DNA of 64,000 bases from Streptomyces sp. YS415 (lineage in GTDB: Bacteria; Actinomycetota; Actinomycetes; Streptomycetales; Streptomycetaceae). The DNA is taken from contig NZ_JAMJFL010000029.1 in assembly GCF_023544665.1 (NCBI RefSeq), positions 1 through 64,000 on the forward strand, in the 5' to 3' direction. The position numbers and the translations under genes were made by a program. The stretch's first letter is position 1, and each line of letters begins with the position of its first letter. This document shows positions 49,897 to 59,344 of the stretch, in pieces. The notes below the pieces were generated by a model, which worked only from the letters and a program-made list of their open reading frames with translations, searched no databases and had not been told where the DNA came from.

Positions 49897-50361
49897 CACC
49901 GCCTTCCCGACGCGTCTGACAGCGGGGCTTCGGTGCGAGTTCTGGTCCGAAACTGCGAACACGGGGCTTCGTCACGGTCACGTCGGCCGCTGTCGGCGGT
50001 CGGACGGCGCAGCGGAGTGTACCGGTCGACGCAGCGCGTCTTCCGGTCAACTGGATCTTTGGTCGGTATCTCGACCCATGAGGCACCCCACTGTGCTCCG
50101 TGGCCGAAGTGGGCCTCAGCCCCCTTGAGGCTCGTGCGGCCTGCCGAGCTCCTGGCTCTTCGGAATCGGCCTGCCGAGCCGCCGACATGTCCCCGAGACC
50201 GGCTCACCGGATCAGGATCAGGTGGTCGATTCCAGCTGTGATCAAGGCGGCCACCCCATCGCCCCTCGCTTTCCATACCGCCGGTCAGCTCCGTTCTTGG
50301 CTTGGCAGGTACAGGACTCCGTCGGATAATCAGCTTCCAGCTCGTTGACTGTGGGGGGAAC
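49897..50361. other. 465-bp stretch without a supported gene
   Basis: No frame with family features or normal composition was seen. The right part is the leader and probable promoter region of the AraC-family gene at 50362, whose GGGGGGAAC ribosome site lies at its end. Confidence 0.45.
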
Positions 50362-51354
50362 ATGCTGCTGCTTGACACTGATGCCGTACCGGTGTCCCAG
50401 CGCGTGGAGGCGTTTCACTACACGCACAACCAGGCGTCCGTGCCGAAGCTCTTCTCTCATGAGGAGCACGCGTCGGGTCTGCGGGCCCGGGTGGAGGCGT
50501 GGCAGCTCGACGGTCTCACTCTCTTTGCGTCGAGCAACACCGGCTTCCGGCTGACGCGGACCGCGCGCCACGTACGCCAGGAGGCCGTACCTGTCATCGG
50601 CATTGCCCTGCAGAACGAGGGTGTGGGACGTTCAGAGGCCAACGGTGAGCAACAGCTGCTCGGACAGGGCGACATCCACCTCTGCAATGAGATGGTCCCC
50701 CATCACTACGGCTGGTCGCAGCACGGTTCCGCGCAGGCCCTGCTCATCGATCTCGATCGTCTTGCCGTCCCCATGGATTCTGTCCAGAAGGCGGTCTCCC
50801 GTCTGCACGCGAGCCCGATGCACTCACTCGTGCACCAGCACCTGCGAAGCCTGTGGCAGGACCCTGGCGCCATCGAAAAGGACCCCAGTGCACCGACGGT
50901 GGCCAGGGCCACCGTCGAACTCGTGCGGGCGCTGGTCATTTCCGCGGCGGAGGATGAGCGGTCGGTGCTGAGCCGGTCGGTCATGGACGACACGCTCCTC
51001 AGCCGCGTCCAGGCTCACGTCCTGCAGAGACTGGCGGATCCCAAGCTCAGCGCGGAGCGGATCGCCCATGAGCACGGGATCTCCGTCCGTCATCTCTTCG
51101 GTGTGTTCCAGCGCGCGGGAATCAGCCTGGAGCAGTGGATCATCTCCGAGCGGCTCGATCGAGCCCGCGAGGACCTGGCGTCGGAGTGGTCCGAGCGCCG
51201 AACGATTGAAGCCATCTCGCGCCGCTGGGGCTTCAGTCGGCCGAGCCACTTCAGCAGGCGCTTCCGGGAGAAGTATGGACTCTCTCCGTCCGAGTGGCGG
51301 CGTCAGGCCCGCACCACGGACCCCGCGTCCGAGGACATCAGGCCCGCACCCTAG
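50362..51354 (+). CDS. AraC-family regulator with AraC-binding-like N-terminal domain (1)
   Basis: A 330-aa regulator. The N-terminal sensor (about 1-190, FRLTRTARHVRQEAVPVIGI, NEMVPHHYGWSQHG) is of the AraC_binding_2 type. The C-terminal double HTH (about 215-315) reads ERIAHEHGISVRHLFGVFQ, WIISERLDRARE and FSRPSHFSRRFREKYGLSP. The ATG at 50362 is preceded by GGGGGGAAC. The gene at 51472 is a close paralogue in the same orientation. Ligand and targets are unknown. Confidence 0.92.
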   Translation: MLLLDTDAVPVSQRVEAFHYTHNQASVPKLFSHEEHASGLRARVEAWQLDGLTLFASSNTGFRLTRTARHVRQEAVPVIGIALQNEGVGRSEANGEQQLLGQGDIHLCNEMVPHHYGWSQHGSAQALLIDLDRLAVPMDSVQKAVSRLHASPMHSLVHQHLRSLWQDPGAIEKDPSAPTVARATVELVRALVISAAEDERSVLSRSVMDDTLLSRVQAHVLQRLADPKLSAERIAHEHGISVRHLFGVFQRAGISLEQWIISERLDRAREDLASEWSERRTIEAISRRWGFSRPSHFSRRFREKYGLSPSEWRRQARTTDPASEDIRPAP

Positions 51355-51471
51355 GGGCCCGCCCAGGCGTCCGGCCTGCGGAACGGCGCTCTGTCCGTCC
51401 CATGACGCTTTGTTGGCGTCCGCAACGAACGCGGGAGAACGGGCCCGCATGTCCTATGGAGTTGAAGAGAA

Positions 51472-52440
51472 TTGTTGGTGCTGGATCTTGAGACCGTCGC
51501 GCTGGCCGATCGCACCGAGGCGTTCCACCACGCGATGACGAACGATTCCGTACCCAACCAGATCGTTCACGAGCCCTCCGACACGGGTGTGCGGGCACGG
51601 ATGGAGATGTGGCGGGTGGGCGGCCTCCCGCTCTTCTCCACGCACAACTCCGGTTTTGAACTGCATCGCACCGCGGCGCATGTGCGCCGCCAGCGGAGCA
51701 ACCCCGTCGTCTCGGTGTCGTTGCAGCACCGCGGGATGGGCCGCGCAGAGACGGGCGGGCGCAGGCAGGTCTTCGGCCCGGACGACATTGCGGTGTTCCA
51801 CGAACTGGTGCCGCGCGTGTACGGCTGGTCGGGCGACGGCGCTTCCCAGGCGATGGTCTTCGACGTCGACACGCTCGGACTGCCGGTGGAGACGGTCATG
51901 GATGCCTCCTTCCAGCTGAGGGCCAGCCCGTTGTACGAGCTCGTACTGCGCCACCTGCGGGGCATCTGGCAGGCTCCCGACGCCCTCGCTCTGGACCCGG
52001 GCGCCGGGGCATTGACGCAGGCGACCACCGACCTCATGCGTGCGCTCCTGGTGTCGGCCGCGGCCGAGCCGCACAAGGCGGTGGTGCGGTCGACCATGGA
52101 CAAGACGATGCCCACCCGCATCATGACCTATGCGCGACAGCACCTGACCGAGCCGGACCTGACGCCCGAGCGGATCGCCGCCGTGCACGGCATCTCGGTG
52201 CGCCGGCTCTACACCGTCATGCGGCAGAGCGGCGTGAGCCTGGAGCAGTGGATCATCTCCGAGCGCCTTGAGGAGGCTCGGCGCATGCTGGCCTCCGCCC
52301 CGTTCGACCATCTCACCATCGCCAGCATCGCGGGGCGGTGCGGCTGGACCAACGCGAGCCACTTCTCCCGGCGTTTCCAGGCCGCTTTCGGAATGACGCC
52401 ACGCGAATGGAGAAAGCTGAGCCGGGACGGCGACGTCTGA
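51472..52440 (+). CDS. AraC-family regulator (2), TTG start
   Basis: A 322-aa paralogue of the preceding gene with the same layout (FELHRTAAHVRRQRSNPVV, VPRVYGWSGDG; HTH SVRRLYTVMRQSGVSLEQWI and TNASHFSRRFQAAFGMTP). WIISERL is identical in both. No ATG or GTG fits; the TTG at 51472 with GAAGAGA before it aligns exactly with the N-terminus of copy 1 (LVLDLETVALADR against LLLDTDAVPVSQR). A TTG start implies modest expression. It is convergent with the LuxR gene. Confidence 0.9.
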   Translation: MLVLDLETVALADRTEAFHHAMTNDSVPNQIVHEPSDTGVRARMEMWRVGGLPLFSTHNSGFELHRTAAHVRRQRSNPVVSVSLQHRGMGRAETGGRRQVFGPDDIAVFHELVPRVYGWSGDGASQAMVFDVDTLGLPVETVMDASFQLRASPLYELVLRHLRGIWQAPDALALDPGAGALTQATTDLMRALLVSAAAEPHKAVVRSTMDKTMPTRIMTYARQHLTEPDLTPERIAAVHGISVRRLYTVMRQSGVSLEQWIISERLEEARRMLASAPFDHLTIASIAGRCGWTNASHFSRRFQAAFGMTPREWRKLSRDGDV

Positions 52441-52474
52441 TCGCGGGTCTCCGTCGGTTCCCCTCGAACCGCCT

Positions 52475-55273
52475 TCACCCGCCGGGAAGAGCCCGGCTCG
52501 GCCCTCCCGGGACTCCCTGTCCGCCGACGGAACGGACGGCATGCGCCAGGGCCGAACGCGAGGACACGTTGACTTTGGGAAAGATCTTGTAGAGGTGGGT
52601 TCCGATCGTCCGGGGGGAGACGTTCAGCCGCTCGGCGATCTGCCCGTTGGTCAGTCCGGACGCCACGAGTCCCGCGATGCGGAGTTCTTGAGGCGTCAGC
52701 CGCCATTCCTCCGGCGGGTTGGCGTGGGCGATGGCCGATCCGCCGGCCCGCAGCTCCTCCGCCGCCCTGCGGACCCAGGGGCCGGCCTCCAGGTCGCTGA
52801 AGTACGCGTGCGCAAGGCGGAGCTGCCGACGGGCCTCCTCGAGCCGGTGACCGCGGCGCAGCCACGCCCCGTGGTGCAGATGCACCCGGGCGAGCTCGAA
52901 GGGCCATGTTCCGGCATCAGGCATGGCGTAGACGGCGTGACTCGCGGCATCGACCTCGGCGTCATCAGCCGCCATCGCAGTGGCGGCGGCCAGGACGAAG
53001 GCGTGGTGCGGCGCGATCTCCTCCATGCGTGCGTGACGTCCGGCGGCGACGTGAGCGAGCGCTTCGGCTCTGCGCCCGGTGCGCACGGCGGACTCCACCA
53101 GGTCGAGGAAGACGTAGTGGAAATGGGGTTCCATCGCCGGGAAAGTGCCGGGCGGGGTCAGCGAGGCGGTCAGGGCGAACGCCGTCTCGTCCTCGCCGAG
53201 CGTCAGCGCACAGCTGGCGCGCATGCTGGTCATCCGCCTCAGAAGGTGGGACTGCCTGTGTTCCCGCGCCCACGGCTCGATCGACTCGATGACCGCTTCC
53301 AGTGCGTCCCGCTCGCCGCGTCCCGCGTGCACGTATCCCAGCGTGTGGTGGAAGACGTACGCGTGGAACCCGCAGCCACGCTCCCTGGCCGTTCTTTCCC
53401 CTTCCCTGGCGGTGGCCAGACAGTGGTCCCACCGCCCCCGCAGCCAGTCATCCATGCAGGTGGCGATCCCTATGTACGTCTGCGTCAGGTGGGGTGACTG
53501 CTGGGCGACACGATGCCAGAGCTGCGTGAGGTCACCTACACAGTCCAGAGCTGCGGCGATCCAGAGCAACTCCCACGCGTAGAGCATCTCCTGCTCGGGC
53601 GGCAGCGCGGCCACAAGAGCGTGCAGACGCTTTGCTCCCCCGCGGCCGCGGCGGGCGGGGTCGCTCCAGACGTCGAAGCACAGGCGTGCTACCGACCCGA
53701 GGTGGTGCAGCTGTTCCCGCAGGGCCTCCCAGAGGTGTTGCTCGTTCAGGCAGGTGGCCGCCAGATGGACGAGGAATCGGACTCCGTCGCGCAGTACGGG
53801 GTCCGCCCCGTGGAGTGTGCCGAGCTCCGCGGGAAGGAGCTCGGCGGCGGGCGAGAGGTCGCCTTCGCGCTGGCACCGGAGGTACGCGTGGGTGAAGTTC
53901 CACATAGTCCGGTTCTCCGCAGGGACCCCCGCGGCCTCGGCTTCCATGAGCAGGCGGGCGGCGACGGCCAGCTGACCGGCGGTGGACGCGATGTAGGCCG
54001 CGGTCGTTAGGCGCTTGGCTCCGGTCGTCCGGTCCGAACTGAGTCGTGCGGCGTGCGCGAGGAAGGTGGCAGCCTCAGGGTGGGCGCCCCGCCGGAGGGC
54101 GCGTTCGGCGAAGTTCTGTAGTCGGCAGGCCAGTTCGTCGTTCGCACCGACGGTCGCCGCGGCCAGATGTGTCAGCCGCCGCTCGTCGTCCGGGGGTAGT
54201 GCGGCGGCGAGGGCGAGGTGGGCGCGCCGGCGCTCCGCGGGGGGCGCGATGCGGATCAGGCAGGTTCGTACGAGGGGGTGGACGAACGACATCCGGCCGT
54301 GGTGCAGACGGATCAGTCCGGCGTTCTCGGCGCTTTCCAGTACGGCTGCCGAGGTGGAAGTGCCGGCGACCGCGGTCGCTTCGAGGGCGAGGCCGATGGA
54401 ACGCTCTCCCTGCCCGGCCAGCGCGCAGAGGAGCAGGAGGTCTCGCGCCGGTGGTGAAAGGGCTTGCAGACGTGTGCCGTAGAGCTTCTCCAGCCGGCTG
54501 CCGAGGGGGAGATCCTCTGGCAGGGGCAGTTGTTCGGTGGAGTAGAGACGGTCCGGGTGAGCGGGCAGTTCTACGAGGGCCAGCGGGTTGCCGGCCGCTT
54601 CTCTGACCAGATGATCGCGGGTCTGGGCGGTGAGTTCGGGATGGCGCCGGTTCAGTACTTCCACGGCCTCGTCCTCGGTGAGTGGGGGCAGGTCCAGCAG
54701 GTGAGCGCCCGTGCTGTCCAAGGCGGGGGAGCCGGGTGTGCGTACGGCCGCGGCCAGGACGACGGGGATCATGCCCAGCCTGCGCTGGACGAACGCCAGG
54801 ATCTCCGCGCTGGACGCGTCCACCCATTGCAGGTCGTCGACGACCAGGAGCAAGGGCTGTTCCTCGGCCGCCTTGCTCAGCAGCGCGAGGGTCGCGGCCG
54901 AGGCGGCCAGCCCGCCACCTGCCGCACCCTGCCCGGTGCCCAGAGCCGTCTGGAGAGCTTGGCGTTGGGGGGACGTCAGTGCGTTGTCGTGGTTCAGGTG
55001 CGCCGAGATCAGTCGGTGCAGCACTCCGAAGGCCAGGTCGCTGTCCTGCTCGGTGCCGGTCATTTTGATGACCCGCATGCCCGAGGCCTCGGCAAAGACG
55101 ACGGCCTGTTCCAGCAGGGCGGTCTTCCCCATGCCGGCCTCACCGCACAGCCAGAAGGCCCGTCCCCCGCGCGGCGCGGCGACTATGGCGTCCCGTAGCG
55201 CTGTCCATGCCGCGTCACGGCCCACCAGCTCTGTCTCCGCTGCGGCGAGTGTTCCCTCCACGCTGCCGGGCAT
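52475..55273 (-). CDS. LuxR-family (LAL) ATP-dependent regulator
   Basis: A 932-aa large ATP-binding LuxR regulator. Residues about 15-180 hold a AAA ATPase with Walker A GEAGMGKTALL and Walker B LLLVVDDLQWVD. A long helical, TPR-like sensor region follows, and the C-terminal LuxR HTH reads LTPQELRIAGLVASGLTNGQ, IAERLNVSPRTIGTHLYKIF. Such proteins activate catabolic or antibiotic genes. The ATG at 55273 follows GGGAGCG; 94 in-frame codons upstream lack family character. The gene cluster 55.5-64 kb on the same strand upstream is a possible target. Confidence 0.92.
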   Translation of the reverse strand: MPGSVEGTLAAAETELVGRDAAWTALRDAIVAAPRGGRAFWLCGEAGMGKTALLEQAVVFAEASGMRVIKMTGTEQDSDLAFGVLHRLISAHLNHDNALTSPQRQALQTALGTGQGAAGGGLAASAATLALLSKAAEEQPLLLVVDDLQWVDASSAEILAFVQRRLGMIPVVLAAAVRTPGSPALDSTGAHLLDLPPLTEDEAVEVLNRRHPELTAQTRDHLVREAAGNPLALVELPAHPDRLYSTEQLPLPEDLPLGSRLEKLYGTRLQALSPPARDLLLLCALAGQGERSIGLALEATAVAGTSTSAAVLESAENAGLIRLHHGRMSFVHPLVRTCLIRIAPPAERRRAHLALAAALPPDDERRLTHLAAATVGANDELACRLQNFAERALRRGAHPEAATFLAHAARLSSDRTTGAKRLTTAAYIASTAGQLAVAARLLMEAEAAGVPAENRTMWNFTHAYLRCQREGDLSPAAELLPAELGTLHGADPVLRDGVRFLVHLAATCLNEQHLWEALREQLHHLGSVARLCFDVWSDPARRGRGGAKRLHALVAALPPEQEMLYAWELLWIAAALDCVGDLTQLWHRVAQQSPHLTQTYIGIATCMDDWLRGRWDHCLATAREGERTARERGCGFHAYVFHHTLGYVHAGRGERDALEAVIESIEPWAREHRQSHLLRRMTSMRASCALTLGEDETAFALTASLTPPGTFPAMEPHFHYVFLDLVESAVRTGRRAEALAHVAAGRHARMEEIAPHHAFVLAAATAMAADDAEVDAASHAVYAMPDAGTWPFELARVHLHHGAWLRRGHRLEEARRQLRLAHAYFSDLEAGPWVRRAAEELRAGGSAIAHANPPEEWRLTPQELRIAGLVASGLTNGQIAERLNVSPRTIGTHLYKIFPKVNVSSRSALAHAVRSVGGQGVPGGPSRALPGG

Positions 55274-55513
55274 GTCTTTCGCTCCCTGTGTACCTGACCT
55301 CTCGGGTGAGCGAAAGCACGTCGCGTGTACTTCTCTGACCTGCGGTTTCCGGTCAAGAGTTTGTACTGGCAGCCTGTTTCGCCCACTGGAGGGAGACCGT
55401 AGAACCGCTGGTTTGTCCGGGGTGCGGTGATGCAGTGACAGGACAGAGTCATGCGCACAGGGGACAGAACACGGGGACTCGGGCCGGGCGGCGGAGACGC
55501 CGACGGACGCGGA
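55274..55513. other. leader region of the LuxR gene
   Basis: Non-coding stretch between the regulator start and the terminator hairpin of the hydrolase gene. It includes an A/T-richer part (55340-55440, with GTTTGTACTGG) where the promoter probably lies, but no pair of hexamers is convincing. Confidence 0.35.
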
Positions 55514-55556
55514 CATGCGGACGGCCCGGGCATGTTCTGCCCGGGCCGTCCGCATG
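55514..55556. terminator. 19-bp perfect hairpin
   Basis: CATGCGGACGGCCCGGGCA (55514-55532) is exactly complementary to 55538-55556 with a five-base loop. It lies 21 bases past the stop of the minus-strand alpha/beta hydrolase and is the likely transcription terminator between that cluster and the LuxR gene. Confidence 0.85.
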
Positions 55557-55576
55557 TATGGAGAAGGAAGGGAGTA

Positions 55577-56449
55577 TCAGCCGTTGCCGGGGCCGACGTG
55601 GCGAAGCGCGAACGTGAGTGCGGTGTCGGCGACTTCGCGCCACCCGTTGTCGATCGTCAAGGAGTGTCCCCGGCCGGGGATCTCCACGATCTCGGTGACG
55701 GCCTCCTGGTTCTTCATCTGCTTCTTGTAGGAGGCGTTGGCGATGGCCCACGGGACGGTGTGGTCCTTCTCTCCCGAGATGATCAGCAGAGGGCCGCGGT
55801 CGGCCGTCAGCGTGTCCACCCGGGTCTCGGCCCACGGGTTGAAATTGGCCACCGCCGCCTGGAAGAGGGGCTCACCAGGCGCCGGCACGGCGAAGGTCTT
55901 GTACAGCTCCCGCGCCTCCGTCTCATCCACGGCGTTGGCGAAGGAGTACCTGAACTGTTCGTAGGTGAGCGGGACGGCCCGGTGGTAGTTGGCCGGGTTG
56001 GCCAGGACGGCGCTCGCGGCCCGCAGAGATGACAGGGGCAGCGGGAGGACGCCCCGGAAGGGGGCCGGGTCGATGGCGACGGACGCCTGTGCCAGGCCCT
56101 GGCCGGCGAGGATCTGGGTGATCAGGCCGCCGAAGGAGTGACCGACCACGACGGGCTTGCGGTGCAGCTTGCGGATCAGGCCGCCGAAGTGATCGGCGAC
56201 CTGCCCCACGCTCTTGCCGGCGAAGACCTCGGGATGGGCGTTGGCCTCGTCGACCGTCTCCGGGTCGTCGGGCCAGCCGGGCAGGACCGGTGCGAAGCCG
56301 GCCTCGTCGAAGACCCCGGCCCAGCGCTCCCAGCTGGTGGGCAGCAGCCACAGGCCGTGCACGAACACGACGGGTACGCGCCCGTCGGCATTGGCGCGTT
56401 CGATCTGGTCCAGGTCTCGCGCGTAAGCCTGTGAAGGGGTGTGGGACAC
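55577..56449 (-). CDS. alpha/beta hydrolase
   Basis: A 290-aa cytoplasmic alpha/beta hydrolase. The oxyanion segment is VVFVHGLWLLPTSWERW, the nucleophile S105 lies in VVGHSFGGLI, the acid probably in ISGEKDHTVPW, and the histidine in PGRGHSLTIDNGW. The substrate is unknown; its start resembles haloperoxidase/esterase-type members. The GTG at 56449 follows AAGGACGAC. The frame is open for hundreds of codons upstream through the next gene, which is a shadow. It is the last gene before a strong terminator. Confidence 0.88.
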   Translation of the reverse strand: MSHTPSQAYARDLDQIERANADGRVPVVFVHGLWLLPTSWERWAGVFDEAGFAPVLPGWPDDPETVDEANAHPEVFAGKSVGQVADHFGGLIRKLHRKPVVVGHSFGGLITQILAGQGLAQASVAIDPAPFRGVLPLPLSSLRAASAVLANPANYHRAVPLTYEQFRYSFANAVDETEARELYKTFAVPAPGEPLFQAAVANFNPWAETRVDTLTADRGPLLIISGEKDHTVPWAIANASYKKQMKNQEAVTEIVEIPGRGHSLTIDNGWREVADTALTFALRHVGPGNG

Positions 56450-56496
56450 GTGTCGTCCTTGGGAACGGGCGCCGGTCGGGCGCGAGCGATAGGGAA

Positions 56497-57360
56497 TCAG
56501 CGGGTGACGTGGCGGGTGGCGGCCCGGATCACGTTGGCCACCGCGTCGGGCGCGCTGTACAGGGGGAGGTGGGAAGTGCGGATCTCGACGGTGTAGGAGT
56601 CCGCGCGTTTTGCTTGGAAGCGCTGCAGCTGAGGAGGGATGCCCCGGTCCTGTGTCGCGACCAGGTTCCAGGACGGCACCGTCCGCCAGGCGGCCGCGGT
56701 GGTCTGGTCGCCGAACGCGGTGGCACTCAGCGGGCGCTGGACGGCGGCGAGGGTGCGTGCCGTGGCGTGGGGCACGTCGTGGGCGAAGACCTCGTGGAAC
56801 TTGTCGGTTCTGATGTAGAGGTCGAGGCCGGGGGAGCCGTCCGGGGCGGGTGAGGGCACCTGCCTGAGTGACGGGGCCAGCTGGGAGCCGGGGAAGCGGG
56901 CGGACAGTTCGCCGAGCACCTCCCCCTTGTCCGGCACGAACGCGGCGATGTAGACGAGCGCCTGGACGTTGGGCGCCTGCGCGGCGGCCTCGGTGATGAC
57001 GGCCCCGCCGTAGGAGTGGCCGGCCAGGACGACGGGCCCCTCGATGCTCGCCAGCACGGCGGCGATGCGGTCCGCGTCGTGGCGCAGCCCTCGCAGCGGG
57101 TTCGCGGGAGCGATCACGGTGTGTCCGCGGCGCTGGAGACGCTCGATGACCGGGGACCAGCTGGAGGCGTCGGCGAAGGCGCCGTGTACGAGCACGAGGG
57201 TGGGGTTCTCCGGTCGGCCGTGCTCGCGGCCGGCGTCCGCCGGGGCGGAGAGGGGGGTTGAGGCGGCGGCGGGAGTGGAGGACGCCGCGGAGGCCGCCGC
57301 GGCCGCGGCGACTCCGGCGGCGATCGCCGTCCGCCGTGACATGGCCTGATGGCTGGGCAT
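56497..57360 (-). CDS. exported alpha/beta hydrolase with Tat-type signal
   Basis: A 287-aa alpha/beta hydrolase. The N-terminus SRRTAIAAG plus an Ala-rich stretch is a twin-arginine signal, so it should be exported folded. The catalytic parts are LVLVHGAFADASSWSPVIE, the nucleophile S116 in LAGHSYGGAV, and a C-terminal Ser-His region (TSHLPLYSAPDAV). It belongs to the group close to salicylate esterase/pyrethroid hydrolase-like proteins. The ATG at 57360 follows AGAGAGGAAAA. It lies 47 bases upstream of the other hydrolase gene on the same strand. Confidence 0.88.
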   Translation of the reverse strand: MPSHQAMSRRTAIAAGVAAAAAASAASSTPAAASTPLSAPADAGREHGRPENPTLVLVHGAFADASSWSPVIERLQRRGHTVIAPANPLRGLRHDADRIAAVLASIEGPVVLAGHSYGGAVITEAAAQAPNVQALVYIAAFVPDKGEVLGELSARFPGSQLAPSLRQVPSPAPDGSPGLDLYIRTDKFHEVFAHDVPHATARTLAAVQRPLSATAFGDQTTAAAWRTVPSWNLVATQDRGIPPQLQRFQAKRADSYTVEIRTSHLPLYSAPDAVANVIRAATRHVTR

Positions 57361-57526
57361 GGGGTTTTCCTCTCTGTTGGTGCGTACGGGGGGCGTTCGT
57401 TTCGGAGGCTTCGCCGCCCCTTGTGGGAGCCCGGTGCACGCGGAGGATCGCCACGCGTGCACCGGGAGTCGGGGGTGGAGGGTTCTCCGTGGGAGGAGCC
57501 GTGTCGGATCCGGCGGGTCGGAGCTG

Positions 57527-58105
57527 TCAGGAGGGGGTCAGCGGGGCGTCCACCAGGTGTTCGGCGAGGAACCAGGTCTGGGCCTCAGCCGCTCGGACGA
57601 CGTCGGAGACGATCAGGTCGTTGGTTCCGTCGTCGCCGAGGTCCGCGATACGGCGTGCCGCGTCCCGCGCGTCGATGAGGATCGTCTCGTGTGCTTTGAG
57701 GAGCCGGGAGAGCATCACGGGTACTTCCTCGACGCCGTCGGGCGGCCGCGGGATGCGGGTGAGCTCGGCCGCGTGGCGGGGGTCCGCCACCGCGACGCCG
57801 CCCAGGCTCTGGACACGTTCGGCGAGGCTGTCGACGACCGACAGCTGCTGTTCGCCGTGCTGGTCCAGCAGCAGGTGCAGCTGGTGGAAGGTGGGTCCGC
57901 GCATGAGCCTGTGGTGCTTCTTGTAGAGCGCGTACAGCATCTGGGTGTCGGCCAGCAGATGGTTGAGGCGCTGGCAGGCGTACATTCTGCTGTCCCGCGA
58001 GAGCCCGATCGCCACGTGCTTCACGGTCCCGAAGGGCTGGACTTCCTGTCCCTTTCTGGTGCAGCCGCCGCTGCGTGCTGGTGCTGGTGGACGGGGTGCC
58101 GTCAT
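57527..58105 (-). CDS. dps: Dps-family ferritin-like DNA-protection protein
   Basis: A 192-aa Dps protein. A basic N-terminal tail (about 1-35) could bind DNA. The four-helix bundle carries the ferroxidase ligands around H74 in PTFHQLHLLLDQHGEQQ and D92 in VVDSLAERV. Dps dodecamers store iron and shield DNA under oxidative or osmotic stress. The start overlaps the stop of the DoxX gene by four bases. Which of the Streptomyces DpsA/B/C it corresponds to cannot be told from sequence alone. Confidence 0.88.
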   Translation of the reverse strand: MTAPRPPAPARSGGCTRKGQEVQPFGTVKHVAIGLSRDSRMYACQRLNHLLADTQMLYALYKKHHRLMRGPTFHQLHLLLDQHGEQQLSVVDSLAERVQSLGGVAVADPRHAAELTRIPRPPDGVEEVPVMLSRLLKAHETILIDARDAARRIADLGDDGTNDLIVSDVVRAAEAQTWFLAEHLVDAPLTPS

Positions 58106-58644
58106 GTTCCGCTCCGGAGATCTGGGGTTCGGTAGATGCCGGCCGTGAGGGCGGCCGGCGGTACGGGACGGTGCAGCAGGGCGCGGGCGCCGAGCCCGCT
58201 ACCCACCCCGACGACGACCGTGACGGCGACCCACCAGGCGGGCCAGGTCACGAGGCCCAGGGCCGCGTCGACCGACCAGCGGCCCGGACCGGTGAGGCTG
58301 AGGGTGATCGGGACGGTGATGAGGACCAGGGGGTACTCGTAGCCGTCGTTCTGCACCCACACGCCGTGCGGCCACTTGACGGTGAGCGCCACGGTCATCA
58401 CGCCGACGACACCGGCCGCTGCCAGTGGGGTGAGAGCGCCGGCGGCGAGGAGCAGCCCCGCTCCGATCTGGCCGCAGCCCGCCGCGAGCGCCGTCAGGGT
58501 CCCGCCGCGGAAGCCGTCCTCCCGGAACTCCTCCGCGCCGCCCTCCAGCCCCTTGCCCCCGAGACGGAAGCTGACCTTCTGCACTCCGTGGCCCGCGACG
58601 AGCAGACCCGTGAGCACCCGCAGGATCAGCAGACCGGTGTCCAT
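58102..58644 (-). CDS. DoxX-family membrane protein
   Basis: A 180-aa protein with four membrane helices of the DoxX type (LILRVLTGLLVAGHGVQKV, GQIGAGLLLAAGALTPLAA). DoxX proteins take part in membrane redox or thiol-stress systems in mycobacteria. I take the second ATG (58644) because AGGAGT lies seven bases before it; the first ATG, two codons earlier, is too close to that site. It is translationally coupled to dps, which supports a joint stress role. Confidence 0.85.
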   Translation of the reverse strand: MDTGLLILRVLTGLLVAGHGVQKVSFRLGGKGLEGGAEEFREDGFRGGTLTALAAGCGQIGAGLLLAAGALTPLAAAGVVGVMTVALTVKWPHGVWVQNDGYEYPLVLITVPITLSLTGPGRWSVDAALGLVTWPAWWVAVTVVVGVGSGLGARALLHRPVPPAALTAGIYRTPDLRSGT

Positions 58645-58681
58645 CGTCATACTCCTGAGATCGTTTCCTGCGAGGGAGGGG

Positions 58682-59344
58682 TCAGCCGGCCGCGTTCGGG
58701 TTGATCATGGACTGGGCGTAGACGACGCCCATGCCGTAGGCGCCGCCGTGCTCCTTGACCACGTCGAGGGTGGCCGCGTACGTCTCGCCGCGGGCCCAGT
58801 CGCGCTGGAGTTCCAGCAGGACCTGCAGCCAGGTGACGGGCACGGCGCCGGCAGCGGTCATCCGCTGCATGGCATGCTCGTGAGCCTCCGGCGTGACGCC
58901 GGCGGAGGCGTCGGCGACGACGTAGACCTCGTATCCCTGGCTGAGCGCGGACAGGGCGGGCAGCACCAGGCAGACCTCGGTCCACAGGCCCGACAGAATG
59001 ATCTTGCTGCGGCCGGTGGCCTTGACGGCCTCCACCAGGGCCGGGTCCTCCCAGGCGTTCATCGTGGTGCGGTCCACGACCTCGTGCTTGGGGAAGACCG
59101 CCCGCAGCTGCGGCAGGATCGGCCCGGAGAACGACTCGGCGGCGACCGTGGACAGCACGACGGGAACATCGAAGACGGTCGCCGCCTTGGCCAGACCGGT
59201 GGTGGCGTTGATGACCCCCGCGCGGTCCGCGCTGGCCGCGCCGAAGAACATCTGCGGCTGGTGGTCGACGAACAGCATGACCGAGTTGTCGGGGGTCAGG
59301 AGATCGGGGCTGGGGGCGGCCTGGACAGCGGCGAAGTTGACCAT
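58682..59344 (-). CDS. YcaC-like isochorismatase-fold cysteine hydrolase
   Basis: A 220-aa cysteine hydrolase with the family triad D27 (MLFVDHQPQM), K114 (GRSKIILSG) and C125 (LWTEVCLVLPALSA). The length and the motifs DRTTMNAWED and TPEAHEHAMQRM fit the YcaC subgroup, whose natural substrate is not established. The ATG follows GAGAGGACCGTC. It lies 37 bases upstream of the DoxX gene, so hydrolase, DoxX and Dps probably form one operon. The upstream in-frame codons carry no similarity. Confidence 0.9.
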   Translation of the reverse strand: MVNFAAVQAAPSPDLLTPDNSVMLFVDHQPQMFFGAASADRAGVINATTGLAKAATVFDVPVVLSTVAAESFSGPILPQLRAVFPKHEVVDRTTMNAWEDPALVEAVKATGRSKIILSGLWTEVCLVLPALSALSQGYEVYVVADASAGVTPEAHEHAMQRMTAAGAVPVTWLQVLLELQRDWARGETYAATLDVVKEHGGAYGMGVVYAQSMINPNAAG

